Below are positions 1 through 9,127 of a stretch of DNA of 64,000 bases, one piece after another. The translations under genes were made by a program, and so were the position numbers. Every line of letters starts with the position of its first letter. The first letter of the stretch is position 1. This stretch comes from JAFGAS01 sp963809875 (GTDB lineage: Bacteria; Desulfobacterota; Zymogenia; Zymogenales; Zymogenaceae): NCBI GenBank assembly GCA_963809875.1, contig CAWELC010000005.1, forward strand, positions 434,001-498,000. Reading direction: 5' to 3'. A model generated the notes under the pieces. The model worked only from the letters and a program-made list of their open reading frames with translations. It did not search any database and was not told the DNA's origin.

Positions 1-909
1 AAGGTGTTCACGTTCTTCTTCAACCATGTCTTCCTCTTCTTCTTCCTCGGCATAACCGGGCTCGTGATCCTCAACCTGATCCGCCAGCAGCGCCGCAGGA
101 TGGCCTATATGCCGGCAAACGTCGCCATCGAGGGCGTGGGGATCAAGCGGGGGCTGACCGCGCCGGAGGCGGCCCTGCTGGCCGAGGTCCCCCTGAACAA
201 GGTCGTCACGATGATCCTCTTCGGCCTGCTCAAGAAGGGGATCGTGCGGGTCGAGACCACGCCGGCGCCCAAGGTCTTCAAGCTGGACGGCGTGGGGACC
301 GAATCGTTGAGGCCGTACGAAAAGGACTTCCTGGCGTGTGTAAAGAGCGACGGCACCCTGAACACGACAGATCTCAAGACGGCCCTGGTCACCATGATCA
401 AGGAGACGAACAAGTCCCTCAAGGGGTTCTCGCGGGCGGAGACAACCGATTACTACCGCGCGATCGTCGATCTGGCCTGGAGGCACGTGACGGACGCAAA
501 GACCCCGGAGCTGCTGGGAAAGGAATGGGACAACCAGCTCGAGTGGATAATGATGGATAAGGACTACAACAAGAAGATGGAGGACACGTTTGACGGCCGC
601 GACGTCTTAATGCCCCGGTGGTACGGAAACTACTACGGGCCGACCGTCGGCCGGCCGATAGCGGCCGGCACCGGAGGAACGTTCACAATGCCCGGGGCAA
701 AGCTTGCCAACGAGATGGTCTCGTCAGTGGAAAACTTCTCCGGCAAGCTGATATCCAACGTCCAGTCCTTCGTGACGGGGGTGTCCAGCGTGACCAATCC
801 CGCGCCGCAGAGCAGCGGCGGCAGGAGTGGCGGCGGGGGCGGGGGAGGCTGCGCTTGCGCGTGTGCCTGTGCCGGATGCGCGTGCGCCTGTGCGGGGGGA
901 GGGAGATAA
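1..909 (+). CDS. Membrane protein with C-terminal Cys-Ala repeat tail (5' partial)
   Basis: The reading frame is open from the first base, so the true start lies upstream. The visible part begins with a hydrophobic segment (about residues 1-26) closed by a basic stop, then a roughly 240-residue soluble region, a Gly-rich linker, and the tail CACACACAGCACACAGGGR. That tail has seven cysteines, nearly all alternating with alanine. The architecture resembles DUF2207/TIGR04222-like membrane proteins with low-complexity Gly/Cys ends; that family assignment is from memory. The stop codon is only 3 nt before the start of a radical SAM enzyme with a PqqD-like N-terminus, so the tail may be that enzyme's substrate (inference). 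Function unknown. Confidence 0.8.
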   Translation, partial: KVFTFFFNHVFLFFFLGITGLVILNLIRQQRRRMAYMPANVAIEGVGIKRGLTAPEAALLAEVPLNKVVTMILFGLLKKGIVRVETTPAPKVFKLDGVGTESLRPYEKDFLACVKSDGTLNTTDLKTALVTMIKETNKSLKGFSRAETTDYYRAIVDLAWRHVTDAKTPELLGKEWDNQLEWIMMDKDYNKKMEDTFDGRDVLMPRWYGNYYGPTVGRPIAAGTGGTFTMPGAKLANEMVSSVENFSGKLISNVQSFVTGVSSVTNPAPQSSGGRSGGGGGGGCACACACAGCACACAGGGR

Positions 910-912
910 ATC

Positions 913-2276
913 ATGAAAGTAATCGATCCGATCAAGAAGTTCTTCTCCAAGGAAAAGCCCCTCGGCTCCGGCATCTACCACCAGCGGACAACCGACAAGG
1001 ACGGCAACAACTATCGGCTTCACCTGCGGGTGGAAGAGGGGGGAGGGGGGATCCTCTCGATCAACGCCGCCCGGATCCTCCACCTTAACCCGACGGCAAC
1101 GGAACTGGCAAAGCACATCATCGAGGGAAAATCCCGCGAGGAGGCCGTCAGGGCAATCAGGAAACGCTACCGCGTCGGCGCCAAGCAGGCCGCCGCCGAC
1201 TACGATAAGCTTATGAACGTCATCGAATCCCTCACGAAGACCGATGACGTCTGTCCCATCTCGTATCTCGACGTATCGCGCATCGAGCCGTTTTCCACCC
1301 CCGTGAGCGCTCCCTACCGGATGGACCTTGCCCTTACCTACCGGTGCGACAACGGCTGCGGCCACTGCTACGTGAGCAGGGACCGGAAGGTCGCGGAGAT
1401 GGACACGGCATCGTGGAAGAAGGTTATTGACCGCCTGTGGGAGATCGGCATCTACCACGTCTCGTTTACCGGCGGGGAGGCGACGCTGCGGGACGACCTG
1501 GCCCGAGCTCGTCGCCCATACGCAGGACGTCGGTATGGTCTCGGGGCTCCTGACCAACGGCAGGAGGCTTGCCGACAAGAAGTACCTCAAGACACTGGTG
1601 GACGAGGGGATCGACTATTTCCAGATCACGCTGGAGTCGGCCGATAAGACGATCCACAACACGATGGTCGTGACCGGACGGCTGGGACCAGACCGTCGCG
1701 GGGATACGAAACGCGGCAAGGACGGCGCTCTACACCATCACCAACACCACCATCACCCGGCACAATATCAAGACGCTTTCCAAGACCGTCGACTTCATCG
1801 CGGGGCTCGGCGTCAACGCCTTTGCCATGAACAGCATCATCTACAGCGGGGAGGCAAAATCGGGAAAGGACGCGGTCACCGAGGGCCAGCTCGAAAAGGC
1901 GCTGCACGAGGTGACCGAGGCGGCCACGCGCAATAACCTGCGCTTCATCTGGTATACCCCCACGCAGTACTGCAAGCTCGACCCGATGGACCTTTCGATC
2001 GGGATCAAGCAGTGCACGGCGGGCAAGTTCAACATGCTCATCGAGCCGGACGGGACCGTGCTGCCCTGCCAGAGCTATTTTGAGCCGGTGGGAAATATCC
2101 TGAAGGACGACTGGACAAGGATCTGGAACCACCCGCTGTTGGTATCGCTCAGGAAACGGGACTACGTCATGGAGAAGTGCCACACGTGCGAGAAGCTCGA
2201 TGTCTGCGGGGGCGGCTGCCCGCTGGAGCTACAAAAAGACAGCTATGTATGCCCGGACAGCCTGAGTAACCCATAG
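913..2276 (+). CDS. RRE (PqqD-like) - radical SAM - SPASM protein, two frameshifts
   Basis: The N-terminal ~110 residues resemble PqqD, the RiPP recognition element (hydrophobic core LSINAARILHLNPTATEL, then a helical region). A radical SAM core follows with the cluster motif CDNGCGHC (CX3CX2C) and FTGGEATL, and then a C-terminal SPASM region with cysteines in CKLD, KQC, LPCQSYF and CHTCEKLDVCGGGC. The gene runs in frame 1 to about 1500, frame 2 to about 1685 and frame 3 to the stop. One extra base near 1500 and one near 1684 account for this; corrected length is 453 aa. RRE-rSAM-SPASM proteins install modifications on ribosomal peptides (family knowledge). The likely substrate is the Cys-Ala tail of the upstream gene, 3 nt away (inference). 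Confidence 0.85.
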
Positions 2277-2284
2277 AATAACCA

Positions 2285-2311
2285 CCCCATGAAAACTTCG
2301 TTTTCATGGGG
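2285..2311 (+). repeat. Hairpin A of the CCCC...GGGG intergenic family
   Basis: A perfect 12-bp stem (2285-2296 with 2300-2311) closes a 3-nt TTC loop. It begins nine bases after the radical SAM stop and is followed by GCCCCGGTGGGG. The same layout (CCCC, variable arm, short loop, matching arm, GGGG) recurs at 2397, 2604, 2642, 9563, 9649 and 13229. There is no T-tract, so it is not a classic intrinsic terminator. Confidence 0.7.
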
Positions 2312-2396
2312 GCCCCGGTGGGGAAAGAGGATAGAACAAAACAGCTTGTCCGTGGAATCGGCACGTATGATGATTAGCTGATTGCTCCTTGCAGGT

Positions 2397-2510
2397 CCCC
2401 ACGCGACAGGTTCGCGTGGGGCCGTCGGAGAGGCGAAAAGGATCCGATTAGTCTGGAAGAGATAGGAACCTTTTCTCGGGGTGGCACGGACAACCGTTAG
2501 GTTGTCCGTG
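2397..2510 (+). repeat. Composite hairpin element B-C
   Basis: Hairpin B (CCCCACGCGA at 2397-2406 with TCGCGTGGGG at 2412-2421) is followed by CCGTCGGAGAGG. A longer-range pairing GAAAAGG / CCTTTTC comes next, then CGGGGTGG, and a second perfect 11-bp hairpin C (2485-2495 with 2500-2510, loop GTTA). The order hairpin, purine-rich arm, pyrimidine-rich arm, hairpin matches the element at 9563-9674, although the stem sequences differ. This fills much of the roughly 500-nt gap between the radical SAM gene and csaA, where no convincing gene is seen. Confidence 0.55.
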
Positions 2511-2603
2511 TTTGATTTCTGCAGAGGAGCTCATTTTCCCGCCAGGCCGCGGTGAGAGGCAAAGAGCAGAAGAAGGTCTGTTACTGGTGGGGTCTGGCAG
2601 TTA

Positions 2604-2668
2604 CCCCAGTAATGTAAGCATTCTTGGGGGCCGCGACACCGCCCCGAAAAATCTGCGATTATTTGGGG
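2604..2668 (+). repeat. Tandem hairpins E and F of the same family
   Basis: Two imperfect hairpins lie 12 nt apart: CCCCAGTAATG/CATTCTTGGGG (2604-2629) and CCCCGAAAAATC/GATTATTTGGGG (2642-2668). Each has two mismatches in the arms and GGGG is followed by GCC. Upstream, TTACTGGTGGGG (2581-2592) could pair with CCCCAGTAA instead, giving an alternative fold. This is structure only; no function can be assigned. Confidence 0.5.
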
Positions 2669-2700
2669 GCCCCGGGAGGATACAGGGAACCAACAAATGA

Positions 2701-2729
2701 AAGGGCGGCTGGATGTGCCGCCCCTTTTA
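2701..2729 (+). terminator. Terminator-like hairpin before csaA
   Basis: Stem AAGGGCGGC / GCCGCCCCTT with one bulged base, followed by TTTT on the plus strand. It lies downstream of the minus-strand csaA gene and downstream of the plus-strand hairpin cluster, so it could act in either direction. Confidence 0.55.
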
Positions 2730-2772
2730 GCTTAATATTATCCTGTTTGATAGACGCATCGGGACCGGGGTT

Positions 2773-3100
2773 TCAATAGACCCTTTGCCCGTTGGCCACC
2801 TGCCGATCGAGCGACAACAGCACTACCCCCGAGTAGCTGTCCACCCCGAGCACCAAAACCTCGGATTTTACCCCCGCGACTATCTTGGGCGGGAAGTTCA
2901 CCACGCACACCACCTGCCGACCGACGAGATCCTGCGGCGGAGTAGAGCTTCGTGATCTGGGCGCTCGACGTCCGTGTGCCGAGGTCGCCCAGGTCGATCT
3001 CGAGGACATATGCGGGCTTGCGCGCCGTCTCGTTGAGCCGCGCGGACTTAATCGTCCCCACGCGCATATCCACCGACGCAAACTCTTCGTAGCCGATCAT
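2773..3100 (-). CDS. csaA: CsaA/YgjH-type tRNA-binding (EMAP-like) domain protein, one frameshift
   Basis: The N-terminal frame reads FASVDMRVGTIKSARL...KPAYVLEIDLGDLG...SSAQITKLY, and a second frame continues DLVGRQVVCVVNFPPKIVAGVKSEVLVLG. Both match the stand-alone tRNA-binding OB-fold of CsaA/YgjH. One extra base near 2940 (in GCCGCAGGAT on the coding strand) breaks the frame; corrected length is about 108 aa, normal for the family. CsaA is described as an export-related chaperone and a tRNA-binding OB-fold protein. It is transcribed alone, divergent from the methyltransferase at 3195. Confidence 0.85.
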
Positions 3101-3194
3101 GGGCCTGCTCCTTCTGACCGATTATGAATCGATTGATATACCTTGTCAAAGGAAAAGGGTTGACACGGGAGAGAAAAACAGGAATGATAGCAGT

Positions 3195-3944
3195 ATGGTG
3201 CAGATCAGAAAAGACCGGGAGCTGACCTATCTCCGTCTTCAGGCCGATTGGACGCGTCCCATGCGAGTCCATCTCTACCGCAGGATCGGCCTGGCAGGGC
3301 GACGGCGGGTGCTGGACATCGGGTGCGCCGATGGGCATGTAACCAGTGAGATCGCGGCCAGGACGAGGGGGGAGGTCGTGGGGATTGACGTCTCCGAGGA
3401 GCGGGTCTCCCGGGGGAAGGTAACGCACCCCACCATATCCTTTCAGACGGCCGACGCCCATGAACTTCCGTTTGACGAGGCCTCGTTTGACGCGGTGATC
3501 ACCAATTTCACCCTCATGTGGACCAAACAGCCCGACTGGGTGGTGGAAGAGGCCCGGCGGGTGCTCAAGCCCGGCGGCGTCTTCCTCGCTTCGGGGGAGC
3601 CGGACTACGGCGGCAGGATCGACGAGCCGGCGTCGCTTTCGCCGCTTTCCGACGCCTGGGTCGGCTCGATCAGGGCCGGGGGCGGCAACCCCTACCTGGG
3701 ACGCAAGCTCAAGGGCCTCCTGGTTGGAGCGGACTTTCGGTCGGTGGAGACCGGCGTCATGCCGTCGATATGGGAGGGGGTGGTCGGGGACGAGCTTGAC
3801 ACCTATCTCGATTCCCTGAGATTCTTCCTGTCCGGCCAATCGATTGACATCGAAAGGATCGTCACCGACGAGAAAGAGGCCGCCCACTCCGGCACGCGCT
3901 TCGTCTTCCTTCCGATCTTCTGGGGGACGGGAGAAAGGGTGTAG
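3195..3944 (+). CDS. Class I SAM-dependent methyltransferase
   Basis: About 249 aa. The SAM-binding motif I is VLDIGCADGHVT, the acidic residue ending strand 2 is in VVGIDVSEE, and motif II/III is DAVITNFTLMW with VLKPGGVFLASGEPDYGG. This is a UbiE/BioC-like Methyltransf_11 fold. The start at 3195 (MVQIRKDRELTYL) is preferred because the upstream in-frame extension has no family-like sequence. The substrate cannot be inferred from the neighbours. Confidence 0.8.
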   Translation: MVQIRKDRELTYLRLQADWTRPMRVHLYRRIGLAGRRRVLDIGCADGHVTSEIAARTRGEVVGIDVSEERVSRGKVTHPTISFQTADAHELPFDEASFDAVITNFTLMWTKQPDWVVEEARRVLKPGGVFLASGEPDYGGRIDEPASLSPLSDAWVGSIRAGGGNPYLGRKLKGLLVGADFRSVETGVMPSIWEGVVGDELDTYLDSLRFFLSGQSIDIERIVTDEKEAAHSGTRFVFLPIFWGTGERV

Positions 3945-4041
3945 CGGAGTCCCTGAGGTTCGGTGCGTCCGCCCTGACCCAATGACGCTTACCACGTGGA
4001 CCGGCGCCTGACTCTTCCGTCGCCACTCACCTGTTATCTTC

Positions 4042-6359
4042 TTAAACCGAGGCCTCCTCGGATCGACCGCTTTCACCCGCCCCCTTCTTCCTGGGAAGAA
4101 ACGTGACCAGGCTTGCCGGCAACAGGAACAGATCCCCAAAGATCGCCGTGATCATCGTGATTCCCGAAAGAAGCCCGAAGTAGATCGTCGGCCTGAAACT
4201 CGCGAAAAGCAGGCACCAGAAACCCATCACGAGGGTAAGCGAGGTGATGACCGCCGCCTTCCCGGTCGTCCTGAAGGTTGCGGTAATCGCCTCCTCGTGG
4301 GTGGCGCCGGCGCGCACCTCATGCTTGAAGCGGTTAAGGAAGTGTATCGTGTCGTCCACGGCAATGCCCGTGGCCACCGACGCAATCATTACCGTGGCTG
4401 TGTCCAGGTTGATGCCGAAGAGCCCCATGGCGCCCATCGTCATGGCCACCGGGATGATGTTGGGTATGATCGAGATGAGCCCGAGACGCAGCGACCAGAG
4501 CTGAAGGGCCATGATGACGAAGATCACCAGAAATGAGGTGGTGAACGACGATATCTGGCTCTGGATGATGTAGTCGACCATATGGACGTAGAGCGGGATC
4601 GTACCGGTGACCCGCCCGGTCAGCCCCTCGGGGAGGTAGGTCGGCAAAGTAGTCGTCGAACTTCCCGATGAGCCGCTTACAGGTGTTGGAGGTGAGGTTT
4701 CCCCCGCGCACGCTGACCCGAAGCTCCGATGCATCGAAGTTGACGAAGTAGTCAAGCTCCCCTTCTCCGGAGGTCTCGTAGAGGAGAAGGAGCTGTGCCA
4801 CCCCCTCGCGCGTGTCGGGGACGGTATAATGACGGGGGTCGTTATTGAAAAAGGCCATGTTCAGCCGCTTGATGAGGTCGGTGGCCGCCACCGAAGTGGA
4901 GACATTGGGGTCGGCCAGCACGAAACGCTGGAACCGGTCGACCGCCGCAAGCGTCGCCGGATCGTGCGCGCTGCCGGGCTCGCCCTCTATGACCACCTCC
5001 ACCGGGGAGATGAATCCGACGTTCTTCTCGATAAATGCAGTAGGCCTGTCGGAGCGGCTGGCTCTCCTTGAGGTAGTCAAGGTTCTGGGTTTCCACCTTG
5101 ATCTTGGTGATGAAGAAGATCGAGAGGGCAAGGAGGAGACCGCCGACGATAAGGGTTCGTTTCGGGTATTTTAAGTCAAACCGACAGAGAACGGCGGTGA
5201 TCCTTTCGATAGCGTCGCCTACGCGGTGTTTCCTGATACGGGGTTTGGGCGTGGGAAGGAGGCTCAGAGCGATCGGGACGAACGTGACGTTGATGATGTA
5301 GGCGATGGCCAGCCCCAGGCCGGAAAAAAGGCCGATCTCCCGCAGCGGGACGATCTTGGTAAAGAGGAACGAGGAAAACCCGACGATGGTGGTGACCGCC
5401 GTCATGAGGCACGGAGTGCCCAGGAGTCCGATCGTCTCGATGACCGCGTCCTTTTTTTCCAGCCCCGCGTTGATATCGTCAAGGTAGTGGTTGGTGATAT
5501 GGATGCTGTCCGATACGCCGATAACCATGATGAGAGGGGGCACCATCGTGGAAATCAGGCTCATGGTGAAACCCAGGGCGTTGTATATGCCCATCGAGAT
5601 GGCCACGCTGGAGGCCATCGAAACCGTCGAGAGGATCGACGTCGACCAGCGGCCCATCGTGAAGTAGAGGACGAAGATGTTGAGGATGATGGTAAGGGGA
5701 ACAAAGACGTTGAGATCCCGGAACGTGAGGGCATTCATATCCACGTTGAGGACGGGGACCCCCGCGACGTAGAGGGTATCGCCCCACAGTCTCTCGTGTT
5801 TTTCGGCGACCGCGCGAATCTCGCCGACGATGCGGGGCCGCTCCTGCTCTATCGAGCCGGCCTTTTTGAGGCGGGCGGTGATGAGGGCCGTCTTCCCGTC
5901 CTCGGAGATGAGCGTCTTGATAAAGAGCGGATTTGAAAAGACGCGCCGCTTGAGCTCGGCGATGCCCGCGTCCGTCCTCGGGATCTTTTCAGTCAGCTTT
6001 CCAATGACGATACCGTCGGGCGTCCCCCAGATATCGACCGAATCGGTGATGCTGGTGACCCGGGAGACCGCGTCGATCTTCATCAGGTCGGTTCCGATGC
6101 TGCGGATGATCTCGAGATCCCGTGTATTGAAAACGCCGCCCTCGTCCTTCAGGGCGATGACGACAAACTCGTCTCCGCCGAAGGTTTCCTCGAATCGGTC
6201 GTAGTCGGCAAGGTTGGGATCGTCATTGACGAAATAGATGCGGATGGCGTTATTGATCCGCATGTTCGTGGCCTCATAGGCCGAAAAGATCAGCACTACG
6301 GCAAAGACAACGAGGATCGGCCAGCGCCACGCGAGGACGATCCGGGCAAATCTCTTCAT
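4042..6359 (-). CDS. RND superfamily exporter (HAE3/MMPL type), two frameshifts
   Basis: The protein starts MKRFARIVLAWRWPILVV. It has a first membrane segment, a large periplasmic loop, a cluster of membrane helices, a second periplasmic loop and a second helix cluster, the duplicated half-structure of the HAE3/MMPL family. The frame changes near 5080 and 4650, and one extra base at each gives a 771-aa protein, normal for HAE3. The family moves hydrophobic compounds such as lipids, hopanoids or drugs. The start codon overlaps the DUF362-ferredoxin stop by 4 nt (ATGA), so the two are probably co-translated. Confidence 0.85.
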
Positions 6360-7516
6360 GTCTTATTCCTGATGAACCAACCGGTCCTGATGGAGACGGC
6401 CCCTTCGGGGCAGATTTCCTGGCAGCAGAAGCAGCGAATGCAGGCCGTGTAGTCGATGGTCATGCGCCCCGGCGGCATCGCCGCACGCCGTTTTGCGTGC
6501 GGGGGGCCCGAGATGGCCCTGGCGGGGCAGATCTTTTCGCATCGGCCGCACTCTATGCAGAGATCGGGTATGATGACCGGCCGGGGGGTCAGAATCCTCC
6601 TGGCCGCGCGGGTGAAGGCCGCCGGAATTGCAGAAATGAGGGGGCCGGTGGGAGGGAAGCGGAACCCGGTCACCGAGACATCCTTGACCGGTACACCCCG
6701 AACGGTTATCGCGGAAATCTCGGTTACCCCCAGCCCCGCCTTCCGTGCCTGTTCGAGGGTGTAGAGGAGCATCGGGTCCAGTCCCACGATTTGACAGGAC
6801 ACGGTGTCGATTGCCGAGGCATCGGTCCCCGCGATGATCAGCCCGAGATCGACCGGATCGCCGCTGCCGGGGCCGTTGCCCTGCATTGCGGTAATCCCGT
6901 CCATGATGGAGAGAACGGGGGCCATCCGGTAATGGAGGTCAACCAGCATACGGGCAAAATGAGCCGGGTTGTTGCCTATCCGGAAGTGCCACTGGGTCTT
7001 TCGTACGCCGGGCACCAGCCCGAAGGTGTTCTTGACCGCCATGGTCATGATCATCTGACCATGGGTCTTAAGCTTGGGCAGGTTGATGATCCGGTCGACC
7101 TCAAGGGCGTCCTGCGCTACCTCGAATGTCTTGAAGGCGCCGTCGGGGTTCTTGACGACCGCCGTCTTTTCACATTTTAATAGAGGGACACCGTATTTCT
7201 TCAGGACGGGGCCAAAGCCCCCCTTCTCGGCGCAGGACGCAGCCGATCCCAGGGCGGGACTATCGCCCACCAGGGGCTTTGCCCCCGCCTCCAGGACGAG
7301 ACGTATCGCCGCCTCAAGCAGTGCCGGATGGGTGAGAGCGGCCCTATCGGGGGACTTTGCCACCAGGAGGTTGGGCTTTATCAGGACGCGGTCGTTGCGC
7401 GAGACAAACGTTGTGATGCCTCCGAGGAGGTCCACAGACTCCTTCACTTTTTTACAGGCCGTCTCGATTTCGTAGCCGTCGCAGCGCACGACGGAAACCG
7501 TTGCCGTTGACATCAC
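6356..7516 (-). CDS. DUF362 domain protein with C-terminal 2x[4Fe-4S] ferredoxin
   Basis: 386 aa. The DUF362 region runs from the N-terminus (VLIKPNLLVAKSPDRAALTHP, then INLPKLKTHGQMIMTMAVKN) to about residue 280. A bacterial ferredoxin pair follows, with clusters in CIECGRCEKICP and CIRCFCCQEICP. DUF362 proteins are uncharacterised iron-sulfur proteins common in anaerobes. A good ribosome site (GGAGGAAG) precedes ATG at 7516. The 3' end overlaps the start of the RND exporter, an unusual pairing of a putative redox protein with a lipid-type exporter. Confidence 0.85.
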   Translation of the reverse strand: MMSTATVSVVRCDGYEIETACKKVKESVDLLGGITTFVSRNDRVLIKPNLLVAKSPDRAALTHPALLEAAIRLVLEAGAKPLVGDSPALGSAASCAEKGGFGPVLKKYGVPLLKCEKTAVVKNPDGAFKTFEVAQDALEVDRIINLPKLKTHGQMIMTMAVKNTFGLVPGVRKTQWHFRIGNNPAHFARMLVDLHYRMAPVLSIMDGITAMQGNGPGSGDPVDLGLIIAGTDASAIDTVSCQIVGLDPMLLYTLEQARKAGLGVTEISAITVRGVPVKDVSVTGFRFPPTGPLISAIPAAFTRAARRILTPRPVIIPDLCIECGRCEKICPARAISGPPHAKRRAAMPPGRMTIDYTACIRCFCCQEICPEGAVSIRTGWFIRNKT

Positions 7517-7571
7517 GCTTCCTCCGCAAAACGATACTATATCCGGCGGCCTACGTCCGACGTCGGTGCCG

Positions 7572-8444
7572 TCACAGGAGATAGATGCAAATAACCCCCA
7601 CCATCATGAGGGCGCCCCCGAGAATACGGGCCTTAAAATGGGGCTCGTCGAAAAGAAGGCGCCCGAACAGGATTCCGAACAGGAGGCTTGTCCGCTTGAC
7701 GGCTATCATGGTAGCCGCCTCCACAAGCCCGATGGCGATGAAATGCGTCACCACGTTGACCGCACCCGCGAGGCCCAGCGCACAGAGGGCAGGAATGTTC
7801 AGTGAGAGCCTTCCTGCCGACTCCCTCGGTGTGGGCCCCAGGATGAATACCATCGGCATCATCACGATCGAGAGCATCGTCGAATAGGACAGGCCGAAAA
7901 AGAGCGGATTCGAGAGGAGGACCGCCTTCTTGCCCAGGACCGCGGTCACGCTGTAGATGATTGCCACGATGATCATCAACAGGGCGCCCTTTTCCTTGCC
8001 GATTGAGGTTATCGGTTTGTGAAGCCCCTCGCGGGCGGTGTGTATATTGATAAGATATCCCCCGGAGGCAATAAATACGATCCCGATTATCTGCGGCGGC
8101 CTGAGCGTCTCGCCGAGGAAAACGTATCCTGTCAGTATCATGAAGACCGGCGTCAGCGATAGAAAGGGGAGGGTGACGTTGAGGGGAGAGATGCGGATTG
8201 CCTTCATATAGAGCACGAGCGCGACGACGTCCAGCGGGATAAGGACGGACGTGACGACGACGAATTCGGTCGAAAGCCGCGGGACGTGCACGAACGGGAC
8301 GCAGAAGGCCAGGAAGGGGAGGCAGGAAAACCAGCGCATCCATGATACAAGCAGCGTGCCGGTGGATCCGGCGATCTTCTTGGAGAAGACGTCCTGAAGC
8401 GTTATCGCAAGGGCGGAAATCAGCGTAAGGGAGAGCCAGAGCAT
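7572..8444 (-). CDS. DMT (EamA) family membrane transporter
   Basis: 290 aa with about ten predicted hydrophobic segments in two repeats of five. EamA features include PLNVTLPFLSLTPVFMILTGYVFLGETL in the first half and VEAATMIAVKRTSLLFGILFGRLLFDEP in the second. EamA proteins are permeases for small metabolites; the substrate is unknown. The gene starts 15 nt after the YHS protein stop, so the two likely share a transcript. Confidence 0.85.
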   Translation of the reverse strand: MLWLSLTLISALAITLQDVFSKKIAGSTGTLLVSWMRWFSCLPFLAFCVPFVHVPRLSTEFVVVTSVLIPLDVVALVLYMKAIRISPLNVTLPFLSLTPVFMILTGYVFLGETLRPPQIIGIVFIASGGYLINIHTAREGLHKPITSIGKEKGALLMIIVAIIYSVTAVLGKKAVLLSNPLFFGLSYSTMLSIVMMPMVFILGPTPRESAGRLSLNIPALCALGLAGAVNVVTHFIAIGLVEAATMIAVKRTSLLFGILFGRLLFDEPHFKARILGGALMMVGVICIYLL

Positions 8445-8459
8445 CGTCCAGTGGTGACC

Positions 8460-8771
8460 TCACGCATTTCTGTTGAACTCCGAGAGGCATTCTTGACTGC
8501 AAAAATAGAGCGTGCGGCCGCCGATGGTCTTCCGTATGGCGTCACTCCTGGGCAGGTACGTACCGCAGACGGGGTCTTTGACCATCACATCCGTCACCGG
8601 TTGCCCATCGGCCCCAACGACGACGTCTTTTGCCTTTCCCTTCTTCCTGAACGGGAAGAAAAGAATCCGCACGGCCCTCATCAGGAAAGACGCTCCGAGG
8701 GCGGCAATGATAAATATGACGGCAATAAAGAGAATGATGATAATAAAAAAAAACGCAAAGAGCGCTTGCAT
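8460..8771 (-). CDS. Single-TM protein with YHS-like metal-binding domain
   Basis: 103 aa. A strongly hydrophobic helix (residues 3-28) is followed by a basic linker and a C-terminal YHS-type domain, VKDPVCGTYLPRSDA...LYFCSQECLSEF. The three cysteines are typical of the YHS/TRASH fold that binds metals in copper and heavy-metal proteins. It probably displays a small metal-binding domain in the cytosol next to the membrane. It is upstream of, and probably co-transcribed with, the EamA transporter. Confidence 0.8.
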   Translation of the reverse strand: MQALFAFFFIIIILFIAVIFIIAALGASFLMRAVRILFFPFRKKGKAKDVVVGADGQPVTDVMVKDPVCGTYLPRSDAIRKTIGGRTLYFCSQECLSEFNRNA

Positions 8772-9070
8772 ATCTCACACATCCTGAAGCCGTCGATTTA
8801 CGTCCGCGGGACTTTTAAGCCCGATGACATCGGAGAATCCCGTTTGGACCTGCGACGGATGTACGGCGTTTTCCAGATAGGGGTTATCGAAAACCGAATA
8901 GTCTTCTATATATCATAGAAGCGGCGGTCTGTAAAGGAGTATATATATCCTCCGGCAGCGACCGGTAAGCGTCGGCGGTGCGGGGATGAGGCGGGACGAG
9001 CGATTCGCGACCCGTGCAAACGAGGCCGAAGAAGGCGGTCGGGCCCTGAGTGAAGAGTCACAATAAGCCC
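8772..9070. other. Intergenic region, no gene seen
   Basis: This divergent spacer lies between the YHS gene (minus) and the small membrane protein at 9128 (plus). It contains a short AT-rich palindrome near 8935 (GGAGTATATATATCCTCC) and a GC-rich stretch, but no ORF with protein-like features. Confidence 0.5.
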
Positions 9071-9099
9071 TTGCGTTTTGGCCGGTAATCTCTTATAAT
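9071..9099 (+). promoter_or_regulatory. Sigma70-type promoter for the 9128 gene
   Basis: TTGCGT (9071-9076), a 17-nt spacer, and a perfect TATAAT (9094-9099). The -10 box is 28 nt upstream of the ATG at 9128. Confidence 0.7.
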
Positions 9100-9127
9100 T
9101 ACCTAAATACTTTATAAGGAATCCGGT

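Noticed and set aside
913..2276. Selenocysteine UGA as the cause of the broken radical SAM frames
   Set aside because: Homology resumes in different frames after each break, so base insertions explain it, whereas a UGA codon would keep the frame. The same applies to the dehydratase subunit and anSME.
2285..2668. CRISPR-like array
   Set aside because: The hairpins have unequal spacing, the arms differ in sequence and there are no uniform spacers or cas genes.
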